Of a stretch of 64,000 bases of DNA, positions 23,668-32,541 are shown piece after piece. Under the pieces are notes generated by a model. That model saw only the letters and a program-made list of their open reading frames with translations. It was not told the DNA's origin and searched no databases. Position 1 is the first letter of the stretch. Each line of letters opens with the position of its first letter. A program made the translations under genes and the position numbers. The stretch comes from Micromonospora sp. WMMD961 (lineage in GTDB: Bacteria; Actinomycetota; Actinomycetes; Mycobacteriales; Micromonosporaceae). Location of the stretch: positions 5,863,501 to 5,927,500 of the forward strand of contig NZ_JARUBJ010000002.1 in assembly GCF_029626145.1 (NCBI RefSeq), given 5' to 3'.

Positions 23668-24122
23668 CAGGGATCAGCCCCCGACCAGAACTCGAAGGGC
23701 TCGTCGGTGCCGGCGGTACGCACGGTCGTCTGGGTCGGGCGACCGGGGCCGCCGCGCCAGGCGGTCATCGGCACCGAGAAGATGCCGACCGCGCCACCCG
23801 CGAGGGTCTTCAGGAGACCCTGCTCCTCGCGGGTGAAGTAGACGCTGCCGGCGTCGCGCCCGTGCGCGTCGCTCCAGGACAACGTCTCGTCGCCGGCCCG
23901 CGAGGTGGTGTAGCCGTCAGGGTTGCGCAGGTACCGCGCACACGCCTTGAGGACCAGCGAGCGGACCAGGCGGGGCGCGGCGTCGGCATCCCAGTCCCGG
24001 CCGTAGGCGCGAGCCAGCTCGGAGGCGTCCTCAAGCGCGCTGTCCGCGATCCGCTCCTCGTCCTCACTCAGTGCCCAGTCCAGGCGGGCCTTCAGGTCGT
24101 CGAGCGAGGCGAAGGGCTCCAA
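23664..24122 (-). CDS. head-tail connector (adaptor)
   Basis: 152 residues, TTG start after AAGGAG. Helical N-terminus with LDDLKARLDWALSEDEE and ASELARAYGRDWDAD resembles the Gp6-like connector family that sits under the portal. First gene after the capsid. Confidence 0.75.
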   Translation of the reverse strand: MEPFASLDDLKARLDWALSEDEERIADSALEDASELARAYGRDWDADAAPRLVRSLVLKACARYLRNPDGYTTSRAGDETLSWSDAHGRDAGSVYFTREEQGLLKTLAGGAVGIFSVPMTAWRGGPGRPTQTTVRTAGTDEPFEFWSGADPW

Positions 24123-24148
24123 CTGCGGTCTCCTTACTCACGAGGGGC

Positions 24149-24188
24149 GAGCAGGGCCGATGCCAGCCTTGCAGCATCGGCCCTGCTC
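24149..24188. terminator. long terminator hairpin enclosing an operator-like element
   Basis: A perfect 15-bp stem (GAGCAGGGCCGATGC / GCATCGGCCCTGCTC) surrounds the loop CAGCCTTGCA, just after the capsid gene. The variant element GATGCTGCAAGGCTGGCA (minus strand, 24161-24178) spans the loop and the stem ends, so termination and repressor binding may be combined here. Confidence 0.75.
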
Positions 24189-24195
24189 AGAGAGG

Positions 24196-25239
24196 TCACG
24201 CAGCCTTGGTGCCGAGACCCGTGATCGTCGCCAGCTCGTTGTCCTCGGCCGGGGTGCGGCCGATCGCGGCGCGGCCGGCGGTGCCGTTCGGCAGCGAGTC
24301 GGTACCGTCGAGGTCCAGGCGGATCGCCCGCACGAAGTGCTCGTACTGGCCGACGAAGCGCTGGTTCGAGGCGTTGGTGCCCACCAGGATGTCGTCCACG
24401 TACCGGAAGCCCCGGTAGGTGTTGAAGATCGAGCGGTCCTGGAAGCGGGTGCTGTCGTAGTCCCGCAGCCACCGGATGGCGACGCCGTTGTAGCTGGCGC
24501 TCGCGCCGAACGGAACCGACTGCGGCACGCTGGGCGCACCGGTCAGGAACACGAACGCGCTGTCCACCATGGCGACGGCCATGGTCGGCGGAAGCTCCTG
24601 GGCCACGACGAAGTTGAAGCCGTAGCGCCGGCCGAGGGTGGCCTCGCGGAGCTGGGAGACGGCCTCGGCCTCACCGACGTTGGACGCCAGGTTCAGCTTC
24701 TCGTCCTCCAGGAGCGCGGCCTCCCAGTCGGTGCCGACCAGGATCGTCCGCGCGCCCGCCGGGACGTGCAGCTTGTTCATGGTCGCCCGAGCCCGGATCA
24801 GACCGGCCTTCAGGTTCTCCGAGTCCACACCGAGGGAGACGGTGTACGGAGCCTCCACAAGCTGCTCGGTGGCCAGGGCCTCCAGGCCCTTGCCGATCGC
24901 CTCGGTCTGCTTCCGCGCGAGCTTCGCCCAACCCGGGAGGTCGAACTCGTTCTGCTCGTCGGTCAGCTTGACCGCGTTGTAGATGTCGCCACCGAAGGTG
25001 ACCGCGATCTTCCGTTCCTTGTACTCGTCGAACTGGATCTCGGTCGACCGGTCGTTGCGCCAGCCGTAGGTCCGCCACGGCAGCACACCTTCGACGGTGA
25101 TGTTGATGGTGTCGTTCTCGACACCCTTGAACTGGTCGATGCCCTCGCGCCGGAACACGGCCGGCACGACGAGGGACTGCTCCAGGAGGACCGCAGCGGT
25201 TGCGGCGATCTTCTCGGGCTTAACTACCTGGTGCACCAC
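24196..25239 (-). CDS. major capsid protein
   Basis: 347 residues, GTG start in CAACCAGTG context after GGAGGG. Landmarks include LEQSLVVPAVFRREGID, ITVEGVLPWRTYGWRND, IAVTFGGDIYNAVKLTDE and VDSAFVFLTGAPSVPQS. Fits HK97-fold capsids; sits between scaffold and connector and is bounded by hairpins on both sides. Confidence 0.9.
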   Translation of the reverse strand: MVHQVVKPEKIAATAAVLLEQSLVVPAVFRREGIDQFKGVENDTINITVEGVLPWRTYGWRNDRSTEIQFDEYKERKIAVTFGGDIYNAVKLTDEQNEFDLPGWAKLARKQTEAIGKGLEALATEQLVEAPYTVSLGVDSENLKAGLIRARATMNKLHVPAGARTILVGTDWEAALLEDEKLNLASNVGEAEAVSQLREATLGRRYGFNFVVAQELPPTMAVAMVDSAFVFLTGAPSVPQSVPFGASASYNGVAIRWLRDYDSTRFQDRSIFNTYRGFRYVDDILVGTNASNQRFVGQYEHFVRAIRLDLDGTDSLPNGTAGRAAIGRTPAEDNELATITGLGTKAA

Positions 25240-25266
25240 TGGTTGGCCCTCCTACGGGCATGAAGA

Positions 25267-25293
25267 AGGCCCGAGTCACAGCGACTCGGGCCT
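25267..25293. terminator. hairpin upstream of capsid gene
   Basis: An 11-bp stem AGGCCCGAGTC / GACTCGGGCCT with a 5-nt loop between scaffold and capsid genes; probable attenuator or mRNA 5' stabiliser. Confidence 0.7.
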
Positions 25294-25309
25294 GCGGTGT
25301 TGGGGTTGG

Positions 25310-25834
25310 TCAGTAGCGGCGGGTCATCGCCTCGCGGGCCGCCTTGACGGGGTCGAAGGCACCCTCGCGGTCGGAGGGGTCCAGGCCGCCGCTCAGCTCG
25401 TCGGGCTCGCGCTCCTCGGTGGGGGCGAACTTGGCGAGGTTCTTCGCGTCGGCGACCAGCTCCTCGCGGGTATCGCCGACCAGGCGCGCGGCCAGCTCCT
25501 TCGGGAGGCCCACCTCATCGGCGACATCGCGCACGAGGATCTGGCGCTCCAGCTTGGCGTTCGTGTCCTTGAAGGCAGCGATGGCCGCCTCCATCTCCTG
25601 CGGGGTCTTGGCTTCGGCGAGCTTCGCCTCCGCCTCCCGCAGCCGGGTCCGGTAGTTCGCCGACTCGGCGTTTGCCTTGGTCAGCTTCTTGCGAGCCCAC
25701 TCGGGCAGCTCGTTGTCGCGCTCGTCGACCTCGGCCTCCGGGGCGTCCGGCTTGTCGGCCGGCTTCTCCGCAGGGGTCTCGGGCGCGCTCTGCTCGGTGG
25801 TCTCGGTGCTGGTGCTCTCGTCCGGCTTGGACAC
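25310..25834 (-). CDS. scaffolding protein
   Basis: 174 residues, acidic Pro/Glu/Thr-rich N-terminus (about 1-40), coiled-coil centre (NAESANYRTRLREAEAKLAE) and a basic C-terminal end (AAREAMTRRY). This is the usual layout of phage scaffold proteins, located directly upstream of the capsid gene. Confidence 0.85.
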   Translation of the reverse strand: MSKPDESTSTETTEQSAPETPAEKPADKPDAPEAEVDERDNELPEWARKKLTKANAESANYRTRLREAEAKLAEAKTPQEMEAAIAAFKDTNAKLERQILVRDVADEVGLPKELAARLVGDTREELVADAKNLAKFAPTEEREPDELSGGLDPSDREGAFDPVKAAREAMTRRY

Positions 25835-25836
25835 GG

Positions 25837-26883
25837 TTACGCCTCCTGGGCTGTCTGCTGCCGCGCCGCCTGGGCGCGGTCCTTCTCTTGCTCGCGGATG
25901 AACTTCCGCCAGGCGCGCACTGCTGCCTTGCCGGACAGGCCAGCCGTCACCTGGGGCCAGAGCTTCTGGTACTCGCGGTTGAGCGCGGTCAGCTCGGAGG
26001 TGGCGTACTGCTGCTTGTCGTAGATCGGCTCGGCGTAGCAGTGGCAGTTGTTGTGGTACTTATCGCCGTCGCTGTACTCGGCACCGCGCTGGCTCTTGTA
26101 GGCCACGCCTCGGCTGATCAACATGGCGCACCACCCGCAGGGGGTTCCGGTGCGCGAGAGCCGCACGTAGCCGATGACGCGGCGGTCGCGTTCGGCGTAT
26201 CTCCAGACCGTGCCGCGCGCACCGTCGAGGGTGACGCGCTCCGCGGTGGAGGACTGCTGCCTGCCGGCGGCCTGGTGCGCCTCGTCGCGCTGCTCGTCGA
26301 CCTTCTCGGCCGGCTCCCGGGTGTCGACGTCCAGGAGCTTCTTACGCATGAGCAGCGGCCCGGCCTTGATCAGGGAGTCCCGTGCTTCCTGCTCGGCGGC
26401 GCGCTCCAGGCGCTCCTCCTCGCGGGCGGAGTCGGGGATCTCCTCAACCTCGATCAGCTCCTCGTCACTACCCGAACCGGGACGTGACTGTGAGTCATCA
26501 GCCGCCGGCGTGGTGCGCTCCCGGCCCTCCAGGGGCTCGGCGAGCGGATCACCTGCCAACAGCTCGAACTCACGTCGGAGCATGGCCAACGTGACGTACT
26601 TCGGTTCCGGTCGACGCGGGTCCGCGACGGTCTTGCCAGTACGCAGAGCGCGAGCCAGCCGGTAGTAGGCCATGGCCAGATCGCGCGAGCGCGACCGGCG
26701 AGTCATGACCAGGTGCACCGCGTCAGCGAGCCACCTCGCGGCGGTCGCGGCGGTCGTGGTCGGAGGTACGCCCGCCCAGAGCTTGAGGGCGTCCTCGATC
26801 GTGGCGGCACCGATCTGGGTCAGCGCGGCGTGGAAGGCGACGGAAGCCTTGTCAGCCTCCGCCGCCCGCGCTGCCGTGGTCAC
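25837..26883 (-). CDS. MuF-like minor capsid protein
   Basis: 348 residues. The C-terminal half holds a MuF-type motif: TGTPCGWCAMLISRG, GAEYSDGDKYHNNCHC (C-x-x-C and H-x-x-C-H-C). The N-terminal part is helical (PKYVTLAMLRREFELLAG). In many actinophages this gene is annotated as MuF-like or capsid maturation protein. Follows the portal with 4-bp overlap. Confidence 0.8.
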   Translation of the reverse strand: MTTAARAAEADKASVAFHAALTQIGAATIEDALKLWAGVPPTTTAATAARWLADAVHLVMTRRSRSRDLAMAYYRLARALRTGKTVADPRRPEPKYVTLAMLRREFELLAGDPLAEPLEGRERTTPAADDSQSRPGSGSDEELIEVEEIPDSAREEERLERAAEQEARDSLIKAGPLLMRKKLLDVDTREPAEKVDEQRDEAHQAAGRQQSSTAERVTLDGARGTVWRYAERDRRVIGYVRLSRTGTPCGWCAMLISRGVAYKSQRGAEYSDGDKYHNNCHCYAEPIYDKQQYATSELTALNREYQKLWPQVTAGLSGKAAVRAWRKFIREQEKDRAQAARQQTAQEA

Positions 26884-28304
26884 GCCGGAACGCGCTCACG
26901 GTCGCCGGAGCGCTCGCCGCCGGCCCGGTGAAGGGCCTCGGTGAACTGGCGCTCCAGGTCGTCTTCCTTGACGATGCGCTCCCACTCGTCCAGCTCGTTC
27001 TTCGTCGCGTTCGGGACGCGAGGCCAGAGGCCGCGAGCGGGGATCTGGAGCTGTTCACGCAGCTTGCCGAGGGCGTCCGCGGCCTGCGCCAGGGAGCGCT
27101 GCTCCATGTCGCGCCACAGCACCTCGCCGGAGTAGTCCTCGGCGGAGGCGGTGATGCCCTCCATCTCGGCGGCCAGGCGGAAGACCCGCTCCCAGCTCTC
27201 GCCGAACGACTTGCGGAACTCCTCGATCTTGCGAGCGAGGGCGGTCTCCGCGGCCAGCAGGGCTTCCGCGCTGAGGTTGGCGATCTGCCCGAGGAGGTGG
27301 TGCGGCGGGGTCTGGCTGAGTGCCGACAGGTGCCGGATGCTCATGTCGATGCTCTCGATGAAGCCGCCGAGCGGCGTCTCGTCGAGGGTGTCGAACTTGA
27401 CCGTGTCGTCCTCGGCGAACAGGAACCGCGAGGCGTTGACGTTGACGGGCAGCGGGATCGGCTGGCCCTTCTCGTCGAGCTTGATCTCGCCGTTCTCGTC
27501 GCGCTCCAGGGGCGGGGCCATGCCGGTTGCGGTGCGGACCTTCGTCGAGCTGTAGGTCTGCGCCACCAGCAGGTCGAAAACCGACTGGTTGATCCGGTTC
27601 TGAAGCTCGATCATCGGGCCGATGACGCCGCAGGTCCGGCCCTCCAGGTCCACCGCTGCGGCGAACCGAGTGACCGGGCACTCCTTCGCGCCGTGGGCCT
27701 TGACCTTCTTGACGGTGACGCCCTCGTTGTCGCCGAGCGACTTGAAGATCACCGCGTACTCGCGGGTGCCGTCCCACATCCGGGCCTTGCCCCGGTCCTC
27801 TTCGCCTTGCGGGAAGCGGGTGACCGTGAGCGCCGCGTAGGGGACGTGGTCGTTGGCGGGGTCCTCGAAGACGGCCGAGGTCCGCATGGCGCTCAGGCCC
27901 TTGGTGCGGATCTTGCCGTTCCGCAGCTTCTCCGTGACCGTGAAGCTGTGGCCGTAAGCCAGCGCGCCACGGTGCACGGCGATCTGCCGGGCGTCGAGCC
28001 GCGACTCCTGCCAGTGCCGCCACTCAGGGAGCACGCCGTCCTTGGGCCGCTCGCTCTGGTTGCCGCGCCGGAAGCTGTCGACGTACATCGCCTGCGCCGG
28101 AGTGCCGACCAGCAGGGGCATCCAATTGGAGACACAGCGTCGCGCCAGGAGCTTGTACTCGTCCGAGCAGTTCTCCGGCATGTACGGGTCGTCATGAGCA
28201 CCCTGAAGGTAGTCATCGATCCGCTGGAGCGCGTCGAGATCCTTGTGCAGGATGGCCAGCAGTTGCTTCGCCAGGCCGGCGGGGCTCGTCGCCATGTTCA
28301 TCAC
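26880..28304 (-). CDS. portal protein (SPP1 gp6-like)
   Basis: 474 residues. Contains LARRCVSNWMPLLVGTPAQ, IAVHRGALAYGHSFTVT, MIELQNRINQSVFDLL and LSALSQTPPHHLLG, all typical of gp6-like portals. Start is ambiguous between GTG 28304 and ATG 28301 or 28295. A perfect 18-bp element lies 6 bp upstream, so it is placed directly at the start of the portal gene. Confidence 0.9.
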   Translation of the reverse strand: MMNMATSPAGLAKQLLAILHKDLDALQRIDDYLQGAHDDPYMPENCSDEYKLLARRCVSNWMPLLVGTPAQAMYVDSFRRGNQSERPKDGVLPEWRHWQESRLDARQIAVHRGALAYGHSFTVTEKLRNGKIRTKGLSAMRTSAVFEDPANDHVPYAALTVTRFPQGEEDRGKARMWDGTREYAVIFKSLGDNEGVTVKKVKAHGAKECPVTRFAAAVDLEGRTCGVIGPMIELQNRINQSVFDLLVAQTYSSTKVRTATGMAPPLERDENGEIKLDEKGQPIPLPVNVNASRFLFAEDDTVKFDTLDETPLGGFIESIDMSIRHLSALSQTPPHHLLGQIANLSAEALLAAETALARKIEEFRKSFGESWERVFRLAAEMEGITASAEDYSGEVLWRDMEQRSLAQAADALGKLREQLQIPARGLWPRVPNATKNELDEWERIVKEDDLERQFTEALHRAGGERSGDRERVPA

Positions 28305-28309
28305 CGTCC

Positions 28310-28327
28310 TGTCAGCCTTGCAGTATC
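28310..28327 (-). promoter_or_regulatory. 18-bp dispersed operator-like element
   Basis: Exact consensus copy GATACTGCAAGGCTGACA on the minus strand, in the 20-bp gap between terminase stop and portal start; same direction as transcription, so best placed to block elongation rather than initiation. Confidence 0.6.
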
Positions 28328-28329
28328 GG

Positions 28330-30009
28330 TCAGAGGAAGTAGCCCCGACCGGTCTTGACCTTCTGCTTCTTGCCGCGCGTGCGGAGGTCGTGCATCGCCT
28401 CGTGACAGAGCATCAACGCGGCGTAGAGATCGACCTTGCGCTTGCTCTCACGCGACTGCTTCCCGAAGGACACGCCGTAGTTGTTCTCGCGGCGGAAGAC
28501 GTTGAGCACGTGACGCTTCAGCGATCGGTCGCCGTCGTGCTTGATCCGGCCGTCGAAGATGGCGGTCATCAGCCGCTCGTGTGCGCGGGTGACCCGCTGG
28601 AGCGACTGGCGCATGTCCCACCCGATGGCGGAGCGCTCGGACGCCTTGACGCCCAGGCCCTCGCCGTACGCCGCTTCCCACTCCAGGATGAAGCTCTCCC
28701 AGAGCGCGACGTCGGCGTACATCGCCCTGACCTTGAACGTGCGGAAGACCTCGTGCACGGCCGAGTCGACCTGGAGGCGATTGACCTCCCAACCGTCGCC
28801 GGCAGGGCCGTCTGGCTTCTCCCAGAGCCCGAGCACGAACGCGCTCAGGTCCGACAGCCGCAGCCCGACGAGGGCGGTGCTGTCGTCCGACTTGCCGCCG
28901 TCGAAGCCGACCACGATCTCATCGCCGGGGCGGAGCATCAGCTCCTCGTCCCCCAGCGGCTCCCAGTCGCCCGGACCGTAGATCGCGTCCTCGTCGGCCA
29001 CGACCTGGTTGAGCCACATGCGCCGCGAGCGGGCGATGCTCATCGTCGTGTCGTGGATCGACTGGATGATCGTCTTGACGTTCAGCCAGACCGCGTCGCC
29101 CCGGATCTTCGGCAGCACGATGGTCAGTGCTTCTTCGGTCAGCGGCGTCCGCGGGTGCGCCTCGATCGAGTCGTACAGGTAGCCGATGTCAACGGCTTGC
29201 AGCTCCTCGCCCGTGGAGCGGGCGCGCTCGCGGCGCTCTACGCCCTTGTCGTACGCCTCGCGCATCCGCTCGCCGACACTGTCCTCACCGGGCAGGTAGG
29301 CGTTCGTGATGGCCAGGTAGCGACTGTCCAGTTTGGTCGCGTTGCCGTCGATCGTCTCGTACATCTGGTGGCCGTGGTTGCCGGCGATCCAGTGGTGCGT
29401 CTCGTTGAGCAGGGTGAAGGTCGTGCGCTTACCTTCGAGGGCCCGGTAGCTGGAGGTAACGGCCTCCAGTCGGCAGCGCCCACCGTTGGCGCGGATGAGG
29501 ATCGCACCCTCCTTGACGCGGTACGCCTTACGGAAGGCGTCGCTCATCAGGGAGGGGATCAGGCTCATCGTGTTCGTCGTCTGCGACTGGTTGACCGCCG
29601 TCACCTGCACCCACGCCTGCGGGTGCGGGACGCCGACCGGGTTGCCGGCGGCGTCGAAGTGGGAGAACCGCGAGGGGCCGACCATCTCGACGAGGCAGAG
29701 CACCGCGAGCAGGGGGTCCTTGCCCCAGCCCTTCATGCGCTGGAGGACGCCCTTGCGGTAGATGAAGACGCCGTGCTCGTCGACCGCGTACCACCAGAGC
29801 AGGAAGCGAAGCTGCTCGTTGGTGAACCGCCAGGGCCCACCCTCCTTGGAGAGCAGCCACTCGGCGCACCAGCCGGCGATCTGCCAGCCGAGCGTGCGCT
29901 CCGGCAGGAACCAGGAGCCGTCCGGGTTCCTCGCCCAGGTGGGGCCGATGTACGTCGGTTCGAGGGCTTCGATCTCCTCGGCCGTCATCGGCTGCGGCTC
30001 GTCGGCCAT
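28330..30009 (-). CDS. terminase large subunit
   Basis: 559 residues. ATPase part: LQRMKGWGKDPLLAVL (Walker A-like with deviant sequence), TFTLLNETHHW (Walker B-like). Nuclease part: VVGFDGGKSDDSTALVGL (first catalytic Asp), MYADVALWESFI, then KVDLYAALMLCHEAMHDL (last Asp). The arrangement is that of T4-like/HK97-like large terminases. Packages DNA through the portal. Confidence 0.92.
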   Translation of the reverse strand: MADEPQPMTAEEIEALEPTYIGPTWARNPDGSWFLPERTLGWQIAGWCAEWLLSKEGGPWRFTNEQLRFLLWWYAVDEHGVFIYRKGVLQRMKGWGKDPLLAVLCLVEMVGPSRFSHFDAAGNPVGVPHPQAWVQVTAVNQSQTTNTMSLIPSLMSDAFRKAYRVKEGAILIRANGGRCRLEAVTSSYRALEGKRTTFTLLNETHHWIAGNHGHQMYETIDGNATKLDSRYLAITNAYLPGEDSVGERMREAYDKGVERRERARSTGEELQAVDIGYLYDSIEAHPRTPLTEEALTIVLPKIRGDAVWLNVKTIIQSIHDTTMSIARSRRMWLNQVVADEDAIYGPGDWEPLGDEELMLRPGDEIVVGFDGGKSDDSTALVGLRLSDLSAFVLGLWEKPDGPAGDGWEVNRLQVDSAVHEVFRTFKVRAMYADVALWESFILEWEAAYGEGLGVKASERSAIGWDMRQSLQRVTRAHERLMTAIFDGRIKHDGDRSLKRHVLNVFRRENNYGVSFGKQSRESKRKVDLYAALMLCHEAMHDLRTRGKKQKVKTGRGYFL

Positions 30010-30013
30010 GCGA

Positions 30014-30166
30014 TCACCTCCCCTCGGGGGTGCCTCCGTTCCGGGGAGGTAGCAGGTCGGGGCTTGGGGTGGTCAGCTTCAGGCGCTCGACCCAGGCGAC
30101 AAGCTCGTGCTCCTCGGCGGTGAGCTGGCAGCCCTTGCGTCGGCAGCGCCGGCTGCGCCGCGCCAT
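30014..30166 (-). CDS. small basic phage protein
   Basis: A 50-residue protein starting MARRSRRCRRKGCQLT with C-x4-C and basic residues, possibly DNA-binding. Start overlaps the stop of the small terminase gene (TGATG); stop lies 5 bp before the large terminase start. Function unknown. Confidence 0.6.
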   Translation of the reverse strand: MARRSRRCRRKGCQLTAEEHELVAWVERLKLTTPSPDLLPPRNGGTPEGR

Positions 30167-30597
30167 CAGGCAATCCCGAGCGAGCGCTTGTAGTCCTCGA
30201 TGGCCGTCACGCTGGCCGGCTTCACCTCGGGCTCCGGCTCGCTCAGCTCGATGCGAGCGCGTCGCCGGTCCCCCTCGGTGATAAGCAGATTCCCCAGCGC
30301 GGCGTAGATGACCTGCGCCATCTGCGAGCTGCGCTTGAACGACTTCTTGTAGTGGCTCAGGTCGTCGCAGAGCGAGTAGAGGTAAGCCCAGTCGCTCTGC
30401 TGGTAGTAGGTGGTCTGGCCGCTGACCTTGACGGCGTCCCACAGCTTGCGGGCGATGGGGTGCCAGTCGCTATCCGCGTGCGGAACCTTCGTCGGCAGCG
30501 CCGTGCCCTTGGTGACCTCCTGGACGTCGCCGCCCTTCCGCTCTCGCGGTCGCGCGAGGTCTTCCTCGCGGTTCGGGATCGGGCCTCGACTGCCCAT
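30166..30597 (-). CDS. terminase small subunit (P27-like)
   Basis: 143 residues from ATG at 30597 after GGGGAGG; the longer upstream frame has no support. MGSRGPIPNREEDLARPRERKG is the N-terminal signature of P27-family small terminases, followed by WHPIARKLWDAVKVSGQ and a helical core. Recognises the packaging site. Confidence 0.88.
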   Translation of the reverse strand: MGSRGPIPNREEDLARPRERKGGDVQEVTKGTALPTKVPHADSDWHPIARKLWDAVKVSGQTTYYQQSDWAYLYSLCDDLSHYKKSFKRSSQMAQVIYAALGNLLITEGDRRRARIELSEPEPEVKPASVTAIEDYKRSLGIA

Positions 30598-30643
30598 CTG
30601 GTCACCTCCCCGAGGTGTCGTAACTGCGCCGTAAGCTGGGCGT

Positions 30644-30817
30644 ATGACTGAAGGCGTTGACCCCGGCCACCACGAGACCCGCGAAGAGATGCATGACCGG
30701 CTACGGCGGGAAGACCCGGCGAAGTACGAGGCGATGCAGGCGTTCGCGGGGATGGAGCGCGTCATCGCGGCCTACGAAGCTGAGATCCAGCGGGGCGACT
30801 CCCCCGAGGAGGAGTAA
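30644..30817 (+). CDS. small acidic protein, divergent to terminase
   Basis: 57 residues (starts MTEGVDPGHHETREEMH, ends GDSPEEE). No ribosome-binding site is evident just upstream, so it may be leaderless. Codon positions and acidic/helical content look genuine, and it occupies an otherwise empty slot. Unknown function. Confidence 0.5.
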   Translation: MTEGVDPGHHETREEMHDRLRREDPAKYEAMQAFAGMERVIAAYEAEIQRGDSPEEE

Positions 30818-30841
30818 GGCGCGGCACGCGGCCGGCAGCTC

Positions 30842-30991
30842 CTACAGGTACATGCCGTCGCGGTGCTCCCCCGGCACCTGCTCGTCGTCAGGCTCGTCGC
30901 TGACCGCCTCGGCCAGCTCGTCCAGGGCTTGCGCCGCGCGCTCGATGGCCAGGCGGAACTGGCCCCACTCGAAGTGGATGGCCAGCCTCAC
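30842..30991 (-). CDS. small acidic phage protein
   Basis: 49 residues, GTG start in a GTGA overlap with the upstream membrane-protein gene. Helical (FRLAIERAAQALDELAEAV) with an acidic tail. Unknown function. Confidence 0.6.
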   Translation of the reverse strand: MRLAIHFEWGQFRLAIERAAQALDELAEAVSDEPDDEQVPGEHRDGMYL

Positions 30992-31239
30992 CAGGTCTCC
31001 CAGACGATGTGCGGGATGAACCAGACGACGAAGGCGACCAGGACGCCGATGAAGGCGAGCGGGCCCGCGGAGCGCCAGCCCTTGTCGGTGCGCAGCCAGG
31101 TGCGGGTGTTCTCGCTGAGGGTGTCCCCCGGCTTCCGCCGGTACAGCGCGATGCCTTCCAGCACCGCGAAGGACACGGCCACCAGGACCAGCCAGACGCG
31201 CCAGCAGGCGGCCCAGAACCGGCGGTATGGGTCGTTCAC
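30988..31239 (-). CDS. two-pass membrane protein
   Basis: 83 residues from GTG 31239 (GGAGC upstream). Helices at WRVWLVLVAVSFAVLEGIAL and AFIGVLVAFVVWFIPHIVW are separated by a basic loop. Unknown function; could be a host-membrane-directed accessory. Confidence 0.65.
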   Translation of the reverse strand: MNDPYRRFWAACWRVWLVLVAVSFAVLEGIALYRRKPGDTLSENTRTWLRTDKGWRSAGPLAFIGVLVAFVVWFIPHIVWETW

Positions 31240-31336
31240 GGGGCGCTCCGTCCCTCGGCTCTGGCCGATAGTTGACTGTGGTCTGTCGGACCTCGCTGGC
31301 AAGATCGGCCGTCTGTCCGTACAGAAGTGGGGAACG

Positions 31337-31615
31337 ATGAGCGACCAGCAGTACCCGCCGTATCCGCCGCAGGGCCCGCAAGGCCCGCAGGGCTACCCGC
31401 CGCAGGGCCAGTACCCGCCGCCGCCGCAGGGGCAGTACCCGCCGCCCGGCTACGCGCCTCAGCCACCGCAACAGCAGTGGAAGGTCGTCAAGACCGGCGG
31501 GGCCCGCCACGGGATGCACGCGATGATCACGCTGTTCACGTGCGGCCTGTGGGCCCCGGTCTGGGTCATCGCCTGGCTGTTCTCCAGGAAGCACAAGGTC
31601 GCCGTACCGCGCTGA
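31337..31615 (+). CDS. Pro/Gln/Tyr-rich tail with membrane helix
   Basis: 92 residues, ATG start after GGGGAACG. Residues 1-45 are repeats of PQG/YPP type; a membrane helix (MITLFTCGLWAPVWVIAWLF) and a basic end follow. The same layout is common in actinobacterial and actinophage small membrane proteins. Divergent from 31239, with its own promoter region (TTGACT at about 31274). Confidence 0.75.
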   Translation: MSDQQYPPYPPQGPQGPQGYPPQGQYPPPPQGQYPPPGYAPQPPQQQWKVVKTGGARHGMHAMITLFTCGLWAPVWVIAWLFSRKHKVAVPR

Positions 31616-31622
31616 CGCTGTG

Positions 31623-31659
31623 TGGCCCCTGCCCTGGAGAGGGGGCAGGGCAGGGGCCA
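31623..31659. terminator. bidirectional terminator
   Basis: A 13-bp stem TGGCCCCTGCCCT / AGGGCAGGGGCCA just after the stop at 31615. Confidence 0.85.
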
Positions 31660-31738
31660 GGCGGAGGGAGCGGGCAGGGTATGCGCAGCGCTCGAACCTC
31701 CAGCAACGCTCGACGGGGATGGCCACCCGGAGCGCGCC

Positions 31739-32056
31739 CTACATCAGGCCGGGGTGAACCTCGGTCCTGCGGTACTTCTTGCTGATCCGCCGACGCTTCG
31801 CGGCCAGAGCCGCCGCGCCTTCAGCGCCCGACTTCTTGCCGTGATGCCACTCGCAGATCGCGCGGAGGTTGTCATCGCTGTGATCGTCGCCGGATCGGAT
31901 GTGGTCGACGTCAGCCGCAACCTCGGGGCACCGCTCGCCATAGGTGTTGTTCACCTTGCAGCGGTAGCCGTCTCGCCGCAGGATGCGCGGTCGGATCTTG
32001 CTCTCCCAGTCAGGGGGGAGCCGTTCGCGCCGGTCGCTGTTCTGCCAACCTGGCAC
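31739..32056 (-). CDS. HNH endonuclease
   Basis: 105 residues, GTG start after GGGGGGAG. HNH core: RDGYRCKV (C), CPEVAADVDHI (D-H), DNLRAICEWHHGKK (N and final H-H). HNH proteins near the terminase genes are part of cohesive-end packaging in many phages. First gene leftward of the non-coding repeat region. Confidence 0.9.
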   Translation of the reverse strand: MPGWQNSDRRERLPPDWESKIRPRILRRDGYRCKVNNTYGERCPEVAADVDHIRSGDDHSDDNLRAICEWHHGKKSGAEGAAALAAKRRRISKKYRRTEVHPGLM

Positions 32057-32139
32057 GCGGCTCCCCCCTCACTGCGCTGAGTGATGGCCCCGACGACGTG
32101 TGCTCGGAAGCTGCCGACCCAGGGCCCAGCCTTGAGAGT

Positions 32140-32157
32140 TGACAGCTATGCAGTATC
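32140..32157 (-). promoter_or_regulatory. 18-bp operator-like element (variant)
   Basis: GATACTGCATAGCTGTCA on the minus strand, about 85 bp upstream of the HNH gene; points with late leftward transcription. Confidence 0.5.
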
Positions 32158-32497
32158 GCGGCTTACCGGCGAACCGTCATGGCCCCGAAGGGGCCTCTGC
32201 GGCTTCGCTTCGTTGACCCCCGGAGGGGGTCTCTACCAGCTTCGCGGCTTAGCTGTTTAACCCTTACACCTATGTATCCCGGTCGGACGAAGGGTTCGGT
32301 GTCATCCCCTCCGAGTGAGCCAGGTCACCCTTCGGGTATTAGGCGACGGCGGGATCGAGGGATCGGAGAATCCCCAGGTCAACCGGCATGAAGTGGGCTT
32401 CGCCCCGGTCGCTTCGCTGCATCGGCGGTTGGATGAGGTGCCTGCTCAACCGACGCGAAGTGGGCTTCGCCCCGGTGGCGACCGGGGTGAAGTGGGC

Positions 32498-32541
32498 TTC
32501 CGAGCGACACGAAGCCAGCTTCCGAGCGACACGAAGCCAGC
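32498..32541. repeat. tandem 22-bp direct repeat
   Basis: Two perfect adjacent copies beginning TTCCGAGCGACACGAAGCC. Part of the repeat cluster between the two phage arms. Confidence 0.8.
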
